64,000 nt of DNA, taken from contig LATX02000178.1 of the NCBI GenBank assembly GCA_001466705.2, positions 310,001 to 374,000 of the forward strand, given 5' to 3'. The notes beneath the pieces are model-generated. The model did no database searches. It was not told the origin of the DNA and worked only from the letters and a program-made list of their open reading frames with translations. Below are positions 43,115-55,449 of the stretch, one piece after another. Positions within the stretch are counted from its first letter, which is position 1. Each line of letters starts with the position of its first letter. The stretch is from Moniliophthora roreri (taxonomy: Eukaryota > Basidiomycota > Agaricomycetes > Agaricales > Marasmiaceae). The position numbers were made by a program, and so were the translations under genes.

Positions 43115-45047
43115 TCATGAGCTTTTGTAAAGGAATACACCTACTGCATCTTCCTGACCATGCTGTGCATCTGATTCAGGTTCATGAGAAATCTGTAAGT
43201 ATATGTTATTTGTAAAATATCTGAATGCAAGTGGAGCTCCTACCATTTCAATATCTATAGTGGAGGTGTCTGTGGGATGGATTGAGTGGAGCATCTCACT
43301 CAAATGTCTGGATCCAAATCTAAGATGTGAAGAATCCACTGAGATTGGTAATGCTGTCTGCATGTGGGTTTTCCGTGAGTTAAGACTGGTGAAAACAATT
43401 AACCATCATATCATAACTTGTACTTGAAGGACTTACGTGGATAGGAGTGAGTTTGCATACACTGCAATAGTCTTAATGTCAGTAGGGTAGAAGCACTCCA
43501 TAATGCACCATACAGTTGCCAATCACTTGAAGAACTGCCTCATACAGGAGGTTCCTTGGTTTTGTAATTATCTGAAGACAAGTTCATCAGAGAATCTGTA
43601 ATTCAGTCTACAGAGCCACACACAAAAATGATCACAAGGATGATAGCCACACTGGAGTGATCTTGGTGAGATTCTGTCGGTTATGGAGAGCAGGCTAACA
43701 TACACTGTCAGTACCCCATTATTAACAGCATGGACAATAAGTTTGTTGATTCGTGTATCAGTGCTAAGAGGAATAAGTATCAGAGATAATTATACAGACC
43801 ACTGCAACTAAGTATCACAAACCTCTTGATCCCCGAACGGTTTGAGTGCAGATAGTATGATAATGCCACAGCACAGACAATGTCTCCAGCAGCAGTAAAG
43901 AACAGTGGAAGAATGCCAATTATCTGTTTTCCAGCTCAGGTCAGTTGAATGAGAAGAAGAATGAGATTCCATACTAAGAATTCTTTACTGTGATCAGTAA
44001 CTGCAAAATAAGGGGATTGGGCCCTGCAATAATTGGCATTATAGGCTATATTATTATTTCTTGTATGGGAATGCTCACGTTTCAACTGTGGCAGCTGTAT
44101 GAGTGTGGTCATTAGTTATGGGAGCAAGTTAAGAATCAAGATACATACTGATGGAAAGTGCTTTGAAATTCATCTTCCAGGTTAGGACATTTTCAATCAA
44201 TTGAACCTGGAACACATACCAACTTGAGCAGCATTAAGAATACACTTTAAAGAGGCAAATGAGCTAAAATAGCATTCTGTGAATGTAAGTTTTACTTACT
44301 ACTATAGTAGGAGTCCACCAATCCCTTTTGCGGCTGACTATTACTCACATTAGTCAGTTGGCACATGCAACTATCCATAATTGCTTACGCAGATAAACCC
44401 GTATAGCATAAAACAGATGAACAAGAGACCTTATTGCACTCTGAGTAATTCCTGTGTTAGTCCTCAAACAAAATAACAGTGCAATGAAATCTCACTGTCA
44501 GAGGTACGATGCCCTTAAGAACTTGTTCAGTTCAGCTCACAAAGCACCAAGTGGGAAACCATGCTCACAATGGTACTCCTAAAGATTATCAGAATTGAAT
44601 GAATTGAAAAAAAGTAATGAGACTGACCAGATATGTGTCAGCAATGCAGAGGAATTACCATAGTTCAGGATCAGGTAATAATACATTGCATGGGTGATAA
44701 AAACTGCATGAATCGTCTCAAGTGCCCTAGCCAGGTTATTGGAAACACATCTTAGAGTAGAGAGAAAGTCACAAACAGGATGACTAGAACCTGAAAGTTT
44801 GGTCTTGTCAAAAGTTGACAACAACACTGAGGAGGATGGGAAACTCACAACACCTCTTATCAAAATGGAATCACTGTAGTTCCGGAAGTAGTACCATGTT
44901 TGAAGGCAGGTGACCCCATACAGGCTGCAGGAATGTCTTAGGAGACAGGTTATGATGTTTATAGCAGGGTACGCACCACGATGAGATAACAGTTGCCACC
45001 AGAATAGCCCCAAAGGTATCTCCCAGATCAGGCTGGAGGTCAGGCAT
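43115..45047 (-). CDS. DUF6534-type seven-helix membrane protein
   Basis: A multi-exon gene on the minus strand. Exon 1 starts MPDLQPDLGDTFGAIL (ATG at 45047). Later exons carry LYGVTCLQTWYYFRNY, ETIHAVFITHAMYYYL with NYGNSSALLTHIWS, SLVHLFYAIRVYL, GILPLFFTAAGDIVCAVAL with YYLHSNRSGIK, TDTRINKLIVHAVNNGVLT, and YANSLLSTLNSRK before a Ser/His-rich cytosolic tail ending at 43115. These are the ordered signatures of the large basidiomycete DUF6534 family of integral membrane proteins of unknown function. Nearly every block has a GT and AG at the expected place, but I did not fix all internal borders. The gene has lower GC than its neighbours. It may be intact. Confidence 0.82.
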
Positions 45048-46649
45048 GGATGGCGTAACTATGTTCTGAGTACCGTTTATAAAGTCCCTCTGGCGTCTAG
45101 ACTCTGTTTCCTATATATGGCAGCTTCTCTGGAGCTCCGTGATTGGGTCTCATTTCGAGGCTGCGACGGCTCGTGGGCTTTGCCCCGGATAGAATGGGAC
45201 TCGCCCAATAAGACGATGATAACGTACCAATATTGCTCCTCTAGGTATATCGCCTTGCGGATAAGGTATTGCGTGGATAATCACCCTGGCTATCTCCGGC
45301 ATAGCCTAAAATGAGCATCCAATAACAAATTTTCCTGGAGAGCCCGTCCGTTGGGTTCGGTCATTCCGGTGTTTTGGAACTGAATGTTAACAACTTCACT
45401 GCGGTGTTTCTGCCAGGCAAGATTGATATGTGATTCTTGAAGATTTCGCTTCCAGTTGGATTGGAGAGAAATTATTCGAAGAACCCAGTCTTTGTCCTCG
45501 ATAGAGCGATGCGGTCGAATGACAGGTGTTTTACGAGCTCTCTTGTCCTTACCAATCCATTTGTACTAGTATACAACCTCAGAACACTTTGAAGCTCGGC
45601 CAAACCGTTCAGAAAAACAAAGCAGTTTCAGTTATCAGTAATGAGCGGAACTATCTGCCTCTACGCAAAGGAGCACTCACGGTAAGTTTGAATCATCCAC
45701 AAACAGCCATAGCCCTCGCCAGAAATAGGTGGAGAATGAGCAGACACCAAAAGTGTACTACATTGCAAAGCCATTTTTACTCGTTATTGATACCTGAGGC
45801 CTGGTGACTGACGCGGGGGAAGCCCGCGCTGAACGGACCGCGATGGTGGCGTCGGGACAGCAGCAAAGTTCAGCCAATGAGGCAAGCGTACCTCCGAAAT
45901 TTAAATTCGCCTTTGATAAAGTGTACTTTGAGTATTCGACGCCAATGACTACCGCCTAGAAGTATGAGACAGGGCAGAGCGTAAGAGAAAGCGATAGCTT
46001 ACCAGCCCATTCTGATCCCAATAAGTGCAATTCAATTTTGAGAGTATGCGGAACATGCCGAGCAGTACCAAATGGATTCGATTGATTTCGGAGGTAGTAC
46101 GATAGCTGGGGCTCACGAGGAGCCTAAGCTGAAAGGGACTGTAGAAGCCAAAGAGAATCAACTAAGGAAGATCATCCTGCTGTGAAAGTAACCGCTATTT
46201 GGTAATTCATACACCTCACACCGAGATTCACCGCAAAGTTGAGAAGATCTCGCAGCTGAGCCAGTAATCAACGTCACATCCTTAGTACTAATGCTGTACA
46301 AAGTTCGAGGTGCCTTTTCTCAATCCTCACATAAATGACTTCAGATCCACACGCATATGTACTATATGCATTTCCCTAGTAGATTGCCATTGTCAGCGCT
46401 AGAGAGCATGAACTATGGGGACAGAATGTAAACTCATTATGAATGTAGAGTGTATCATCAATCTGCTAGAATATCCTACATGCAGCCAGCGGCCTGTTCG
46501 GCGATGACAGTAAGACAGCGATCCAAAACGCGTATGATACAATAGACTCGCAAGATCAGAACTGGAGAGATGACGTGGCAGCAGAGCATAAAGAAATGAT
46601 GACCGACGATGCTATAATGGTAATTGGTCGCGGTCGTCATAAGTAGTGA
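45048..46649. other. Intergenic, no gene recognised
   Basis: About 1.6 kb with short frames only on both strands. Nothing recognised. Confidence 0.4.
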
Positions 46650-49600
46650 TGGGAAAAAGTCGTAACGATGAGGGAGTATGGGTGTAAATAAGGTGGCCTA
46701 AAGGCATTGAGGAACGATCGATGCGTAAACAAGTATAGGCGGTAATGGAAAAGCCACCGTCGATAGTCTCGTTTCGATAGTTTTGAACGTGCGTCGATGA
46801 AAGAGCAACACCAGTGACTAACTGATGGAGGTGCCCAACTACTGTTTGGAATCACGGCAATAGGCATGATGTTCCCAATCTCTCGGCTGTCCTTACCTGC
46901 TCGCAACTGAACCAACCGCGTGATGCCATTGTTGCATAAACGAACGTTCGACGACGTTCTACGAGTTTCCATGGGTTTCTACTGTGGATATGCAAATTTC
47001 AATCGGGACGAGAACGAAAGCAGTTGGAAAGCATAGCAGGGTGGCGACGTGAGAATGATGAGAAGTCAATTTGATTATTATTTCTAGATAGTCGCAATGC
47101 CTGTTGTTTCCTTCTGATCATCGAGATGAGGAAAAGCGCGGTCCGAGAAGCGAAGAAACACACATCTTTATGTAACAGCCCCCTTTCCCCGACGCTCTTA
47201 CGTTCTGGTGTTCCAGCATGGGCGGTATTCAGAAATTGCAGTTTATGGCGGGTGGCGGTCTCACCAATCAGTGCCTCGGATCATGAACTTTTGGCACTGA
47301 ATCTTGTGCTATCGATATGGCGCAGGCACTGCTAAACGTCCAGTCAGTGTTATCCTTGTTGTCCGAAACCTTCTGCTCACAAACCTTCTCTTGAGCTTTC
47401 AACGTCTCTGACCGTATGAACGAAGGCATGCGTACTGACGTCGAAGAGACCAGTAGCGACGGCGATGATGAGGTAATGGATCCATGGAGCGAACAGACAC
47501 CAGTAAAGATGCTCGCAGCAACTTGGCTGGCGAAGGTGACAAGTGGCGGTGGTACTGGTGACACCATGGGACAGCGAAACTCACTTTTTACCCCGGTACC
47601 AAGAACACTGCCACTATGGTAGATACGGGTACACTTTCCTGACCATGTCTGAAGCCAAATCGCCCTTTACTCGCTCCACTACAGCCCCTTCCGATTCTTC
47701 GTCCAAGCCTCTCCTAACCCTTAACCCCACACCTGATTCGCCTTCTTCGGGTTCGTCTGTAAGCTTCTCAAAGCGCAGAGGAAGGGCTGTAACGGAAGGA
47801 ACGAGCCTAGGCTCCATGGGGACGGTATCGCTATTGGCGTTGAGATAGAACTAATGGCGGTGGAAACTAGAGCCAGGATATTGGTATTGATGGCATTGGT
47901 GCCTGCGAATCGACACCCGAAGCTACTTATCTCTCCGTTTGCCTCGGACGAAACCGATATCCATGGCTCGCTTTGAATAGGGGATGTATGTGAGGAAATG
48001 ATGAAGTATATGTCGTTAAAGGTGATGCTGAGCACCGTAGGTTACGCAGAGGAGAATGAACAAGGGATATGACGAAGCGACGCCACCGGTGAATGTAAGA
48101 GCGGATATAATGAGCTCTCTCGAGTACCGGCAGGTCGAAGGTAGAAGCGTCAATGCATACTTCGATTGCTATAGTGACGGCAGTGCGGAAGGCACGCCCT
48201 TTTTGACAGCGTCCTCAATAAAACAAGCGCAGTGCCAAATCTACCAAAGCGCTGCTCGTGGCGTGTGGAAATTCTGTTGCTGGGTCATCGAGATTCAGAA
48301 ACCTAGTATTTTTGATAGCGGTATCATTCGTCAGTGCATACAAATGTCGTCTTCCTAAAAATGAAGTAAGTATGAAAAAGGATGCTGATGGTAAAAATGA
48401 GGAACGCTATACCTGAGGTCGGGGAAGGTCGGCTGGTTTACGGATGCTGGTCGTCGTTAATTGCAGGGAAAAAGGTTGAAGGTCCAGTGTAGCAGGATTA
48501 CTGCCTAAAGCTATGCTCAGGCCTCAGACAGGGTACGCCAGTAAGAGAAGAGCGAACGTACTAGAGCAAAATGGCTCGGATCCGGTTGGCCCTGTATGAG
48601 CCCCGCAGTAATCGGAACGGTGCTCCTACTGCAGTACATGTGGGGGGGATCGTGACGTTTGGAGGACAGTCCAAAGGTATTCAGCGTGGGCGGCGTTGAT
48701 GAGGTAGCAAAACTAATGTTCTGTCCAAAGTTTCTATCTTCAGCTTCACGATGATATCCACCGGTAATGTTTTCCTGGACGAGAGGTGTAGAACATAGGG
48801 AATCTAGATAGCAAAGGTATATCAATCCCCAGCCTTGTTGATCGATGAAACCACAATAGTCGCACCTGGTAAAGCGACCTCCAGCCTATCAGCGACTTCT
48901 TCGTCTTGCCCCGGCAATTTTATGGTATTTTTCGTGGTTGAGTTCGGCCGTAATGGGCTACAAGGCGTCAGGAATTTGAAGAAAGAAAGAGCTCGTCAGC
49001 AGTCAGCAGAAGCACGATGGAAGCTGAATTACGTATCTCGTAATCCAAATGTGGTCCATATACTCGTTCAAATGTTTCAGGACAATACTTGACCGGGTTT
49101 TTGTGCCATTACACTCGGGTTTGCAACGCTAAGAAAGTCGAAAATTCTGCCCGAAAATTTGACCAACATCAGCATAAGCGTCGGAACAGTGGAATATGAC
49201 TCACCCATGAAGCCAAATGAGACCTATACCGTTGGAGTGAAACCGTGAACGAGCATGAGGATTCCCCCTGGTGATGATGGTAAAGGAAAAGGAAAAACCT
49301 GGGAAACCTGGGAAACTGATATCATGATTGCCGCTCGCATGAGTGATAATCTTATCCAAATCTTATCTGCAAACTGGCATGTCGGAGCAGCCGCCCGAGG
49401 TATGTACCAGCCCACGACTGTCTTATCGCGCCATTCGACATCCTAGTTCAGATTGAAGTTTCGCTATGAACCAACTATAAAACTTCCTAGCATTCTCCAG
49501 TTTTCTGTTCCCTGCAACCTTGATCCTTTCCCCCCGACGCATGGACTTGGTAGATCGGGTTAGAAGAGAAAATTACCATGAAGGAATTGCATGTTGTAAA
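46650..49600. repeat. Segmental duplication, copy 1 (unrecognised gene remnants)
   Basis: This stretch matches 56780-59500 in the same orientation and order, with many substitutions and small indels. Shared blocks include ACGAACGTTCGACGAC (about 47.0 kb), the ASDE-DIHG segment near 47.94 kb (plus-strand frame), the ETT-VAPGK segment near 48.85 kb and AATGAGACCTATACCG near 49.22 kb. Splice-like sites occur, but neither strand gives a long frame and I recognise no family. It may hold decayed copies of one intron-rich gene. Confidence 0.7.
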
Positions 49601-50449
49601 TGCACTGCTGAAGGCTTCTAGAGGCTGTCTTTCGGCAGATAAGGTCTCATGGAGCAAACTGTTTTCCCGGAAGGCCAACATTGTTTAGTTTCACCTCTTG
49701 CAAACGTCTAGCGTCGAATTAGCGACCATTTTCCCAGCCCGTACACGGCTGTACACACGGCCGTCAGGACGGTGTCAACCCGTACCGTAACCGTACAATG
49801 GAAGAAAAATGGGTCGCTGGTACGGATACGATAGCCGTACAGCTGTTACCGTCGCCGCCGTATATATGGTGACGGCGAACAGCCCTAGATCATTAAATTG
49901 ATAGTGATGAGTTGGACTGGAGCAGGGAAAAGCGCAGATAGAGGTAGACGTTACTCCATCGCACATCAGGGCCTGAGTATGCGTCGTCCTTGGTTGACCA
50001 GTGCAGCCCAACAAACTTACAAAAACTAGATGGAATTGGAATCAGGGAGTGGGGGACTTTCATAAAGGAAATGGGAAAATATCCAGAGAACATGACAAAA
50101 TGCTTCACACCCAGGCCCAAGGCACAGCACAGGTGGGCAGGATTTCTCACATACAGGTATAGGTGCCGGTGCTGCTTTCCAAACTCAGGCAACCTGCCAG
50201 TAACCTGCCACCTCCATTAGCATTAGAACTACTGGTGCCACCAGACTATGACTGTTATTTCTGACAACAAGAATGGTTGCAGCAGTGGCATTTGAGTAGA
50301 ATACACTACATACATTGTCATAGTGAAGCAGATAAGAAATGAAAGAACAATTAGAAGTTCTGATATATCTAGGTGTGTTACAGCTACATGAACATCACTG
50401 TCAAAGTCTCTTTCTGTTGAATAGAATGTTTTTCAGCCAAAATTAGCTT
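49601..50449. other. Intergenic with a GTACGG/CCGTAC-rich block
   Basis: At 49735-49865 short words with CGTAC, GTACGG and ACGGCTGTAC recur in both orientations, giving many small inverted repeats. No gene was recognised in the rest. Confidence 0.45.
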
Positions 50450-53236
50450 TCAGACTTGGATCAGGTATCTCACCTTGTGTAATTTAATAGGACCTGCTTG
50501 CTGGGAGCTTTGAGACTGAGAATGTCTCTGTCTCTCCTGTGTGGTTTGTGGTTGCTTCAAATCTGGAGAAAAGGTCCCACCTGCTTCCTCAAACTGATTA
50601 TCCTGCTGCACTATAGTCTCCAGAATTGGCAATGGGACAGAATGAGTATAATCTGTAGTAGTTGGGTCAAAGCCTCTGGCAACTTGCCATTTATGAATAG
50701 CATCATATATGTGCCCATGCCAATAATTAAGAGAGAAAGCAGCCTTAATCAAAGCTACTCCAGGTAGGCCTATGTGTTTGCATTCAAGCTCTGTAATTTG
50801 AGTGGCACCATCCTCATCAAAGGACCAGAAGTATATCTGACCCCTTATCCAAGAGTCAAAGTCTGCAAGACGTTTTGGTGGTGGTTGAATAAAAAGGTAG
50901 GGTATTGGGGTGCCATATTGTGTAGGCATTGAATCTGGAAGACCAATTTGAAGCATAATTCTTGGGTTGACAATGTCTGAGGATTACAAATCAGTAAGTA
51001 AGATCAAGAGTGGCCTATGGGTACATACAGCAATCCTCCAGTTGAAGTGCACCATGGTGGGCAGCTAACACACTTTGTGCCTGAAACAACCATGCTATTC
51101 CCACTAAAGTTTGAAGGTGTGTCCCCAAAACAACTATATATGGAAAGGGACTAGATCCAAAGGCAAACCTAGAGTCTCTTGAGTTCTGTCACATGCTAGA
51201 GAGTGAAGAAACTAAAGTAACTGACCGTGTCAATCCACCATTCACTACTATTGTACTAATATCATTATAACCTAGAGTTTCCCAGTGGGCAAACTTTCTA
51301 ATTGAAGCTTCCTTCAATCTAGCAACCTCATGCATGCCTGAATAGACAGTGTAAGGACACAGACCAGTGGCCACAATAGCCATCAAGTCTCTGTAGTCAG
51401 CAGAATCATGACCATCCATCTGCCAGTTGAAGTAACCTGGGCTCATGTCAAAGAGACCATGAATACTTGCTTCAGAACTTTGTCCACAGGCATATAATGG
51501 AAGTAGAATGTCAAAAAAAGGTGTTTTGACTTGGTTCAAGTATCTGATAAAAATGTCTTCAGCAAGCATTTCTTGTGTAGGAGGTACCTCTGAGTCCCAG
51601 GAATCAAGAGACAGTGCCATTGACAGTGACTGTGATAGTGAATGGAACATTGACTGGGACAAGAACTGCTTTAGCAGCAGCAGTGGTGGCCATGACTGTG
51701 ACTGTAACTCTGACTCTGGGGATTGGGATTGGGATTGGGATTGGGATTGGGATTGGGATTGGGATTGGGATTGGGATTGGGATTGGAACTGGGACTGGGA
51801 TTGAGATTGGGATTGGGATTGGGATTGGGATTGGAACTGGGACTGGGATTGAGATTGGGATTGGGATTGGGATTGGAACTGGGACTGGGATTGAGATTGG
51901 GATTGGAACTGGGACTGGGATTGGGATTGGGATTGGGATTGGAACTGGGACTGGGATTGAGACTGGGATTGAGACTGGGATTGAGACTGGGATTGAGACT
52001 GGGATTGGAACTGGGATTGGGACTGGGATTGAGACTGGGATTGGAACTGTAACTGGAGCTGTAATTGGAACCGTAATTGGAACTGTAATTGAGACTGGGA
52101 TTGGAACTGGGATTGAGACTGGGATTGAGACTCAAGCTGGGCTATTTCCTCCATCAGAGCAAATCCCTGCTGACATGTCAGCATCACTTTTGGTTCTGGT
52201 GACTGTGAAGGTGGCTGTGACTGGGACTGTGAAGGTAGCTGTAACTGTGACTGTGACTGCAGCTGAGACTGTGAATGAGCCCATGACTGCAACCATGAGA
52301 GTGACACCAATTGTGGCAGAGATACCAACTGTGGTAGTGACAGCCACTGTGTCAGCATAAGGATGGACTCAGGTGTGGATGGTCCAGAAGATACACAACC
52401 ACTCCGTGGATTGAACCATAGATCTTCTACATGGCATTGCAGGAGGTTCTAAAGAAATGTGAATTTGTAAACCTTTGCACTATATAAACAGACTTACAAT
52501 TATCATACTAAAGTACAATACCTGCCAAAACCTTGATTCATCACAGTAGAGCCGAAACAGGGGTACTGATTCTGTACACACCATGAACAACAGGACTATC
52601 TCCTGAAGCAATAGTATCTTTACATACCATCATAGAAAATAAGCATGGGTACCTTGGAACGATTGATTCCAAACAGTTGAAATAGAGTTTCTGGGTCACT
52701 GATGCTGCTATGATATGGTTCAATACAATGAAGGGTAGCAAGCAGAGTCACATACCACTTGGCATGAGAGTACCTCAGAAAATCCTTCTTCCAGACCTGG
52801 GATGGTAGTGTATCAGAGTGATGATCAGACAGCAGAATAATGCACCACCTTTGCAGCATTTCTGCCATAGTATGAGATGGTTGTAAACACTTTGTTGTCA
52901 CCATAAAGTTGGACCTTATGAATGGCTCTTTGAGGTGAAATTGATCTATCTTGTTCATCCCAAGTATGCTCTGTGCTAACTCGCTCAATAATGTAAACAT
53001 CACCATGGATAATCACATGATACTACATCCCACCACACTTGGTTCAGCACCCCATAAGCAAATCTTAGAATGCAACTGACCTGGTTATATTCGTCATCCT
53101 CATTCCCAACTGTCTCTGCTGGTCCACCCACTTGCACAACTTGACCGTTGATAATAGTTTGATTGTACTGGTCACGGTGAACAGCATTGATGTTCCCTCC
53201 ACTGATCGTTATGTTGTTTGCATTGGCAATTTCCAT
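50450..53236 (-). CDS. Agaricomycete-type protein with Asn/Gly-rich start motif and long Ser-Gln tract
   Basis: A multi-exon minus-strand gene. Exon 1 (53081-53236) starts [19 protein letters not shown] and goes on with [14 protein letters not shown]. Exon 2 (52849-53022) has [12 protein letters not shown] and [18 protein letters not shown]. The next exons have [11 protein letters not shown] and [14 protein letters not shown] with VPMLIFYD. A later exon (about 52440-51190) has LWFNPRSG, then a tract of over 100 residues of Ser-Gln/Phe-Gln repeats, then [14 protein letters not shown]. The last part (50956-50450) has [16 protein letters not shown] and ARGFDP. These blocks recur in the same order in many unnamed agaricomycete proteins, from my recall. 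Some borders, mainly at 52440-52660, are unclear, so it may be damaged. Function unknown. Confidence 0.6.
51719..52133. repeat. TTGGGA hexamer array inside the Ser-Gln coding tract
   Basis: About 415 bp of GGGATT/GGGACT/TGAGAT-like hexamers. On the minus strand each unit reads CAATCC or a variant, so it codes Gln-Ser repeats and any change of unit number keeps the frame. The other strand gives Gly-Ile and Trp-Asp frames, which are shadows. It differs from the fungal telomere repeat TTAGGG. Confidence 0.85.
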
Positions 53237-54699
53237 AGTGGAGATTTAACTGGGATGCAGATGACGGTGGTGGTGGTTTCGGACAAAGGAATGCATGGTG
53301 AACACAAGGCATGCTGTATTTTTTCACCAAGCTATTCTCACAATGTCAGAAACAATTGATCATGAACGGGAGAACACAAGACTTCATCTTGCCCAGAACA
53401 AAGGTATTACCATACTAGTTCATGATTAATGCTATTATACAAGAGCAGTACATGCAAAGATTATTCAAGTCAATTTTCCCCACAGACGCTCGTTCATTAG
53501 CACTGTTCTGGGATACAAACCAAAGAAGAACCTAGATCCCCCAAGCATGCAACCTCCCCCTCTCAAACCTGAATCCCCCACCTACAACCCTAACATTGTG
53601 CTCTTGATGACCCTTCTCACAGGTAGGGAATCAGGTTCCTGTTTCAATGTGATATTTGGTAGAGCGCGGCTGGCGTTGCTGTAATTCATCAGTATCTGTC
53701 ATAAAGGAAAACGAATGATCAAGTTGACCCACAGCTCAGGGGTTGTCCTCGTCATGTGGATACCGCCCCATTAGACAGCACTGATACACCGAAGCTGATC
53801 CTGATCAGCAACTACTACATCTGGCATCGTTTAACAGCTTCTGGGCACAGCATGAACTACCTCGGTGCTTCCCAATATGCGGGGATTCGAGAAAGAAGAG
53901 GTGAAGGAGAATAAAGGATAAAGAAGCAAGAAAGCAGGGACTTACATATACGCACAAAGGTAGGAAATCCCGAGTGCGAATATCAGCACAGGAATGCCAT
54001 GTTAGGCTTGTCGGCAGCAGCGGCGGAGATAAGCTATTTGAGGTATGCCAGGACAAGGATCAATCTCTATAATCACGTCGCCATCATCATCGAAATAAGA
54101 ATCTGACATCAAAAATGATCTAGTGCCAGAAAATGGAATGACTGGTTCTAGGTCCGAGTCTTTGGGTTCTGATTTCAACAGGAAGAGATAGCATAGGTAA
54201 CACTAAGACTGGTGGTAGAGTGCTCCGAGTGTTCTAGTCATCACCAAAAACCACAGTGTTATAACAGCATTATAATCAGGATATAACCCAGTTATAACCG
54301 ATTACGAGGCGTTATAAGGGCGTTATAACCAATTATGAGGCATTATAATCCCCAGTAGCCTCGTTACATCACCTGTAACCCGTTGCAACGGCCTGTCAAT
54401 TTTGGTGATGGTTGCAAGGATGCACCTGGGGCATCTGATAGCAGTGGCGTAGGAAGTGGTGGTGGTGAATCGTGACATGAGTCACCGAGCACGAGCTGAA
54501 CAGAGGCACTGGTATTTTCACGCTGCAGACGTTAGTTTTCAAACTCGCGATCAGGTAGTGAAAGTCACACGTACCACAGGGCCGGGTTTGCATTCTGCCT
54601 CCGGAGTCCTTCGTGTCAAATCACGTCGGTATCAGGCCTTTCCTGGATCCTCTATAAAGCAACGGTGACATCGGATATAGTTCCATCCACACAGGAAGC
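53237..54699. other. Intergenic, with a cluster of GTTATAAC palindromes
   Basis: At 54249-54345 the words GTTATAAC, CATTATAA and GTTATAAGG recur about every 15-20 bp. No gene was recognised in the rest. Confidence 0.45.
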
Positions 54700-54893
54700 C
54701 TCAACCTTGGATTTTGATCAGCTACCGCTACCGTCTTTGAAAATCAAATTCGAAAGTAAACTCACTTCCAAAATTGTACCCACCAACTTTCTCAGCTCTT
54801 GATTCCTCCGAGTCTCGAAGACTTCGGACCTCTGCTTCGAGAGCTTTGATCGTTTATTCGGTTTCGGCATTAGCGTTTACGTTTGTGTCGGTA

Positions 54894-55449
54894 TCATTGG
54901 TATCCAAGTTGACGGTTATCAGGGCGTTGGTGTCCGCAAAGAGATGCAAAAAGATAAATTCTGAGGAAGCTTGATGCTAACGAGCGGCTGGGTAGACGCT
55001 TTGGGTAATTGAAGGATAAAGGTGCCGTTGTGATCGCCGAGAGAGCCTTGCGATATTCAGCCATAGCTAGAGTTCCCAATACTTCAGATGAACTGTCTAC
55101 AAAGTGAAGTGAAAGCCAAGTCAGAAGGCAGAACAGCGTCAAAGAGAAATAGAAGACATCTAAGGGTTCGTTGTGGCTGGTCGTCAATGTCACATTCAGG
55201 CACTCACCGAACACGAGTTGAATGTTCCATAGATAGCAAGAAATGCCGGAAGTAATCCATATTTGCATCTTTAGCGTGATTCACCCTCAAGTTCGAGCAT
55301 TGCAGCACAGTAGCCCCGAGATAACTAACCTGAGATGCATGAAGAGGAAGCCTTTTGAGCGCGATGAACATCTCTGATTCAGAGATGGAAGCGAGAGATG
55401 ACGGAATTCGGAGAGCGGAAGCCGATAGAATTCCGTTGACATCGGCCAT
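54894..55449 (-). CDS. Unrecognised multi-exon gene
   Basis: A possible gene starts with an ATG at 55449. Exon 1 (55330-55449) codes 40 residues (ADVNGILSASALRIPS, SESEMFIALKRL) and ends at a good donor. A second exon begins at 55268, and a third gives EVLGTLAMAEYRKALSAITT. After it the sequence near 54830 could continue as an acidic, helical end (TIKALEAEVRSLRDSEES) in another frame. The splice order is not certain and I recognise no family. Confidence 0.35.

Noticed and set aside
47860..48050. STE3-type pheromone receptor
   Set aside because: A short minus-strand segment (PWISVSSEANGE) recalls these receptors, but the ordered helices and neighbouring motifs are missing in both copies of the duplication.
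51719..52133. Interstitial telomere repeat
   Set aside because: The unit is TTGGGA with many variants, not TTAGGG, and it keeps a coding frame.
51614..52360. Plus-strand and other-frame ORFs of Gly-Ile, Gly-Leu, Trp-Asp or Pro-Asn repeats
   Set aside because: They are shadows of the hexamer array; only the minus-strand Ser-Gln frame continues into conserved non-repeat sequence on both sides.
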